64,000 bases of DNA, taken from assembly GCA_009823395.1 (NCBI GenBank), contig CM020503.1, positions 1,804,501 to 1,868,500 of the forward strand. The letters are read 5' to 3'. The stretch's first letter is position 1; every line of letters starts with the position of its first letter. The position numbers and the translations under genes are program-made. This DNA comes from Thamnaconus septentrionalis (lineage: Eukaryota > Chordata > Actinopteri > Tetraodontiformes > Monacanthidae). The notes beneath the pieces are model-generated. The model did no database searches and was not told the DNA's origin. It saw only the letters and a list, made by a program, of their open reading frames with translations. Of this stretch, positions 62,620 to 64,000 are shown in pieces.

Positions 62620-63560
62620 TCCGTGCGCGTTGGCGAGCGGGTGTCGCTCCTAGCGTTTGCATTGTCCTCCCTAGTTAGCACGACCACCTTCCGCCCAGTC
62701 CAGACGAATTGTTGTTTTACTCCTGTGGTCCATTCTTTTAACGCTTTGATGTCGTTTCTTATCTGCCCTTTACTCTAGTGGTGAGTATGAGAAATGTCTC
62801 CCGCCTACCAGCGAACGGCACACTCGCCCGCTCACGCACACACGCACGCACGCACACACACACACACACAGCCCTTCTATGTTTGTCAGACTCAAATCCG
62901 AGGGAGAGGAGCGAGCCGCCATTTTCTCCGCGTCTCTCCCTAAAACGAGAGAAAAAGACTCGCGTCGAATCACCATCCGGACCGTCCTCCGCTCGCCGGG
63001 AATCGGATTTTTTCACCCCAGGAACGCTTCCGAATCGCTCCTGTATGAAGTGAAGCCAATAAAACGAGACACTTTCCACGGCCTGTGCTCGATATTCGCC
63101 GTTAGCGGCGAGGCGAGCTAGCAAGCCGAGTAAGGTGTAGATCGTTGATTCGCCCATTGCCTGTGAATCCGGAACGAAACACGGGCGGCTTTGAGAGCGG
63201 GGCTTTTTCTCTCCCCTCGGCCGATTCGGTTGCAGGAATTTAGTGGACAATTTCATGGCAACGTGATCGAACTGAGACGTATTTTTTGGGTTGGCACATT
63301 TGTTTTTTATTTTTTTTATTTTCACTGAAACTACAGGGGATTGTTGCCGAAATTCCCTCGGATAGTGCAACCTCGTCACGTGGTAGGTTCCTCCTTTTTC
63401 TTTGTTAGCGAGCTAGCTGCCCTGCTCGAGTCTACTCCCAACTTCTCCGCTTCTGACATATGTGCACCAACGCTAGGGCGGTATTTTAACCAGCCCTTGG
63501 TATCGTTTTTATGGCCCGGAACGTCCGAGAGACGTCCACCCGAGGGTGTCCGTATTTATT
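62620..63560. promoter_or_regulatory. CpG island, probable promoter of a neighbouring gene
   Basis: CpG-dense block with a CA tract (62837-62871), a YY1-type site GCCGCCATTTT (62915-62925) and an E-box CACGTG (63376-63381). YY1 sites of this form often sit just downstream of housekeeping start sites with AAAATGGCGGC on the sense strand, which would favour a - strand gene; this is weak. In human, CRHR1 is followed by MAPT and KANSL1, but no coding sequence of either is visible here. Confidence 0.55.
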
Positions 63561-64000
63561 TCCTCCCCCGTTCTAATTGCAATGCACATCCATGCCTCCT
63601 GTCTTGCGTTACGACAAAATGTGTGAAATAAGTTGAGCTGCATTCTCGACCGGAGACGTGTTTTCATTCGTCCGGATGAACGCTCGTGTTCATGGCGTGG
63701 TTCTTTTTTCTTCTTCAACGAACGGGTCACAACTGACGTTATCTCGTATGTTGCATAGTGTAATGCATATTACCCGGGTGTTGGTGACTCCAAACTAACA
63801 ACTGGCGCGACCGCAGGTGACGTAGTTTAGTGGCTTTAAATGTTGACCAGCCCTTCTTTATTTTGAGTGGCGCCTAAATGATATCGAATGTGGATATATG
63901 GCTGTACGGAGCTGTTGGGGGGAAGAGCTCCATAATGGTCCTTGATTATTAAGGCAGCGTTTCACTGCAGTTGCTCGGTGGGAGCAGCAGCACGCTAGGC
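63561..64000. other. End of window, no gene recognised
   Basis: Moderately GC-rich DNA beyond the CpG island. No splice-bounded coding segment was recognised. Confidence 0.5.

Noticed and set aside
62759..63379. 206-codon open frame on the - strand
   Set aside because: Its openness reflects the CpG-rich sequence. It runs through the CA tract as repeated Val-Cys and shows no domain I recognise.

Overview
The window looks like nuclear DNA from a teleost fish. It holds one complete, intron-rich vertebrate gene among long non-coding stretches. The interspersed DNA is fish-like: Tc1/mariner remnants, small hAT elements, a tRNA-derived SINE, and very long CA/TG, TA, GATA and TTA microsatellites. 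There are no bacterial-style operons, CRISPR arrays or viral genes.

The main content is the corticotropin-releasing hormone receptor 1 gene (crhr1) on the + strand, rebuilt here as 14 coding exons between 2585 and 51813. All exons join in frame with AG/GT boundaries and encode 435 residues. The product has a signal peptide, a six-cysteine hormone-binding domain, seven transmembrane helices and a tail ending in a PDZ-type motif. Residues that separate CRHR1 from CRHR2 (His219, Met296, the YSTD and KWMFICIGW segments, SIRAR in the tail) all favour CRHR1. The first coding exon lies at the 3' edge of a CpG-rich block (about 1890-2584) with several upstream ORFs. A 60-nt exon at 10163-10222, in phase 1-1, has no counterpart in the human CRHR1 exon layout as I recall it and explains most of the extra length.

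Region by region: 1-1890 is upstream DNA. 1890-2614 is the promoter, leader and exon 1. Exons 2-4 lie at 8.2-11.7 kb. A 16.6-kb intron 4 carries a Tc1-like remnant, a SINE and a Tol2-like hAT element. Exons 5-7 lie at 28.3-37.3 kb, with a hAT element in intron 5 and another Tol2-like element and a large TA/TG tract in intron 6. Exons 8-13 lie at 38.3-45.6 kb, with a composite repeat in intron 10 and a 46-unit TG tract touching the exon 11 donor. Intron 13 carries two hAT elements, one with a perfect 8-bp target-site duplication. Exon 14 is at 51.67-51.81 kb.

Downstream, 51.8-60.4 kb holds the crhr1 3' UTR, microsatellites and a second Tc1-like pseudogene on the - strand. From 60.4 kb onward the DNA becomes promoter-like: two CCAAT boxes, a strong splice donor, a possible exon with an ATG at 61246, and a CpG-rich block at 62.6-63.6 kb with a YY1-type site. 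This probably marks the start of a neighbouring gene whose identity I cannot tell.
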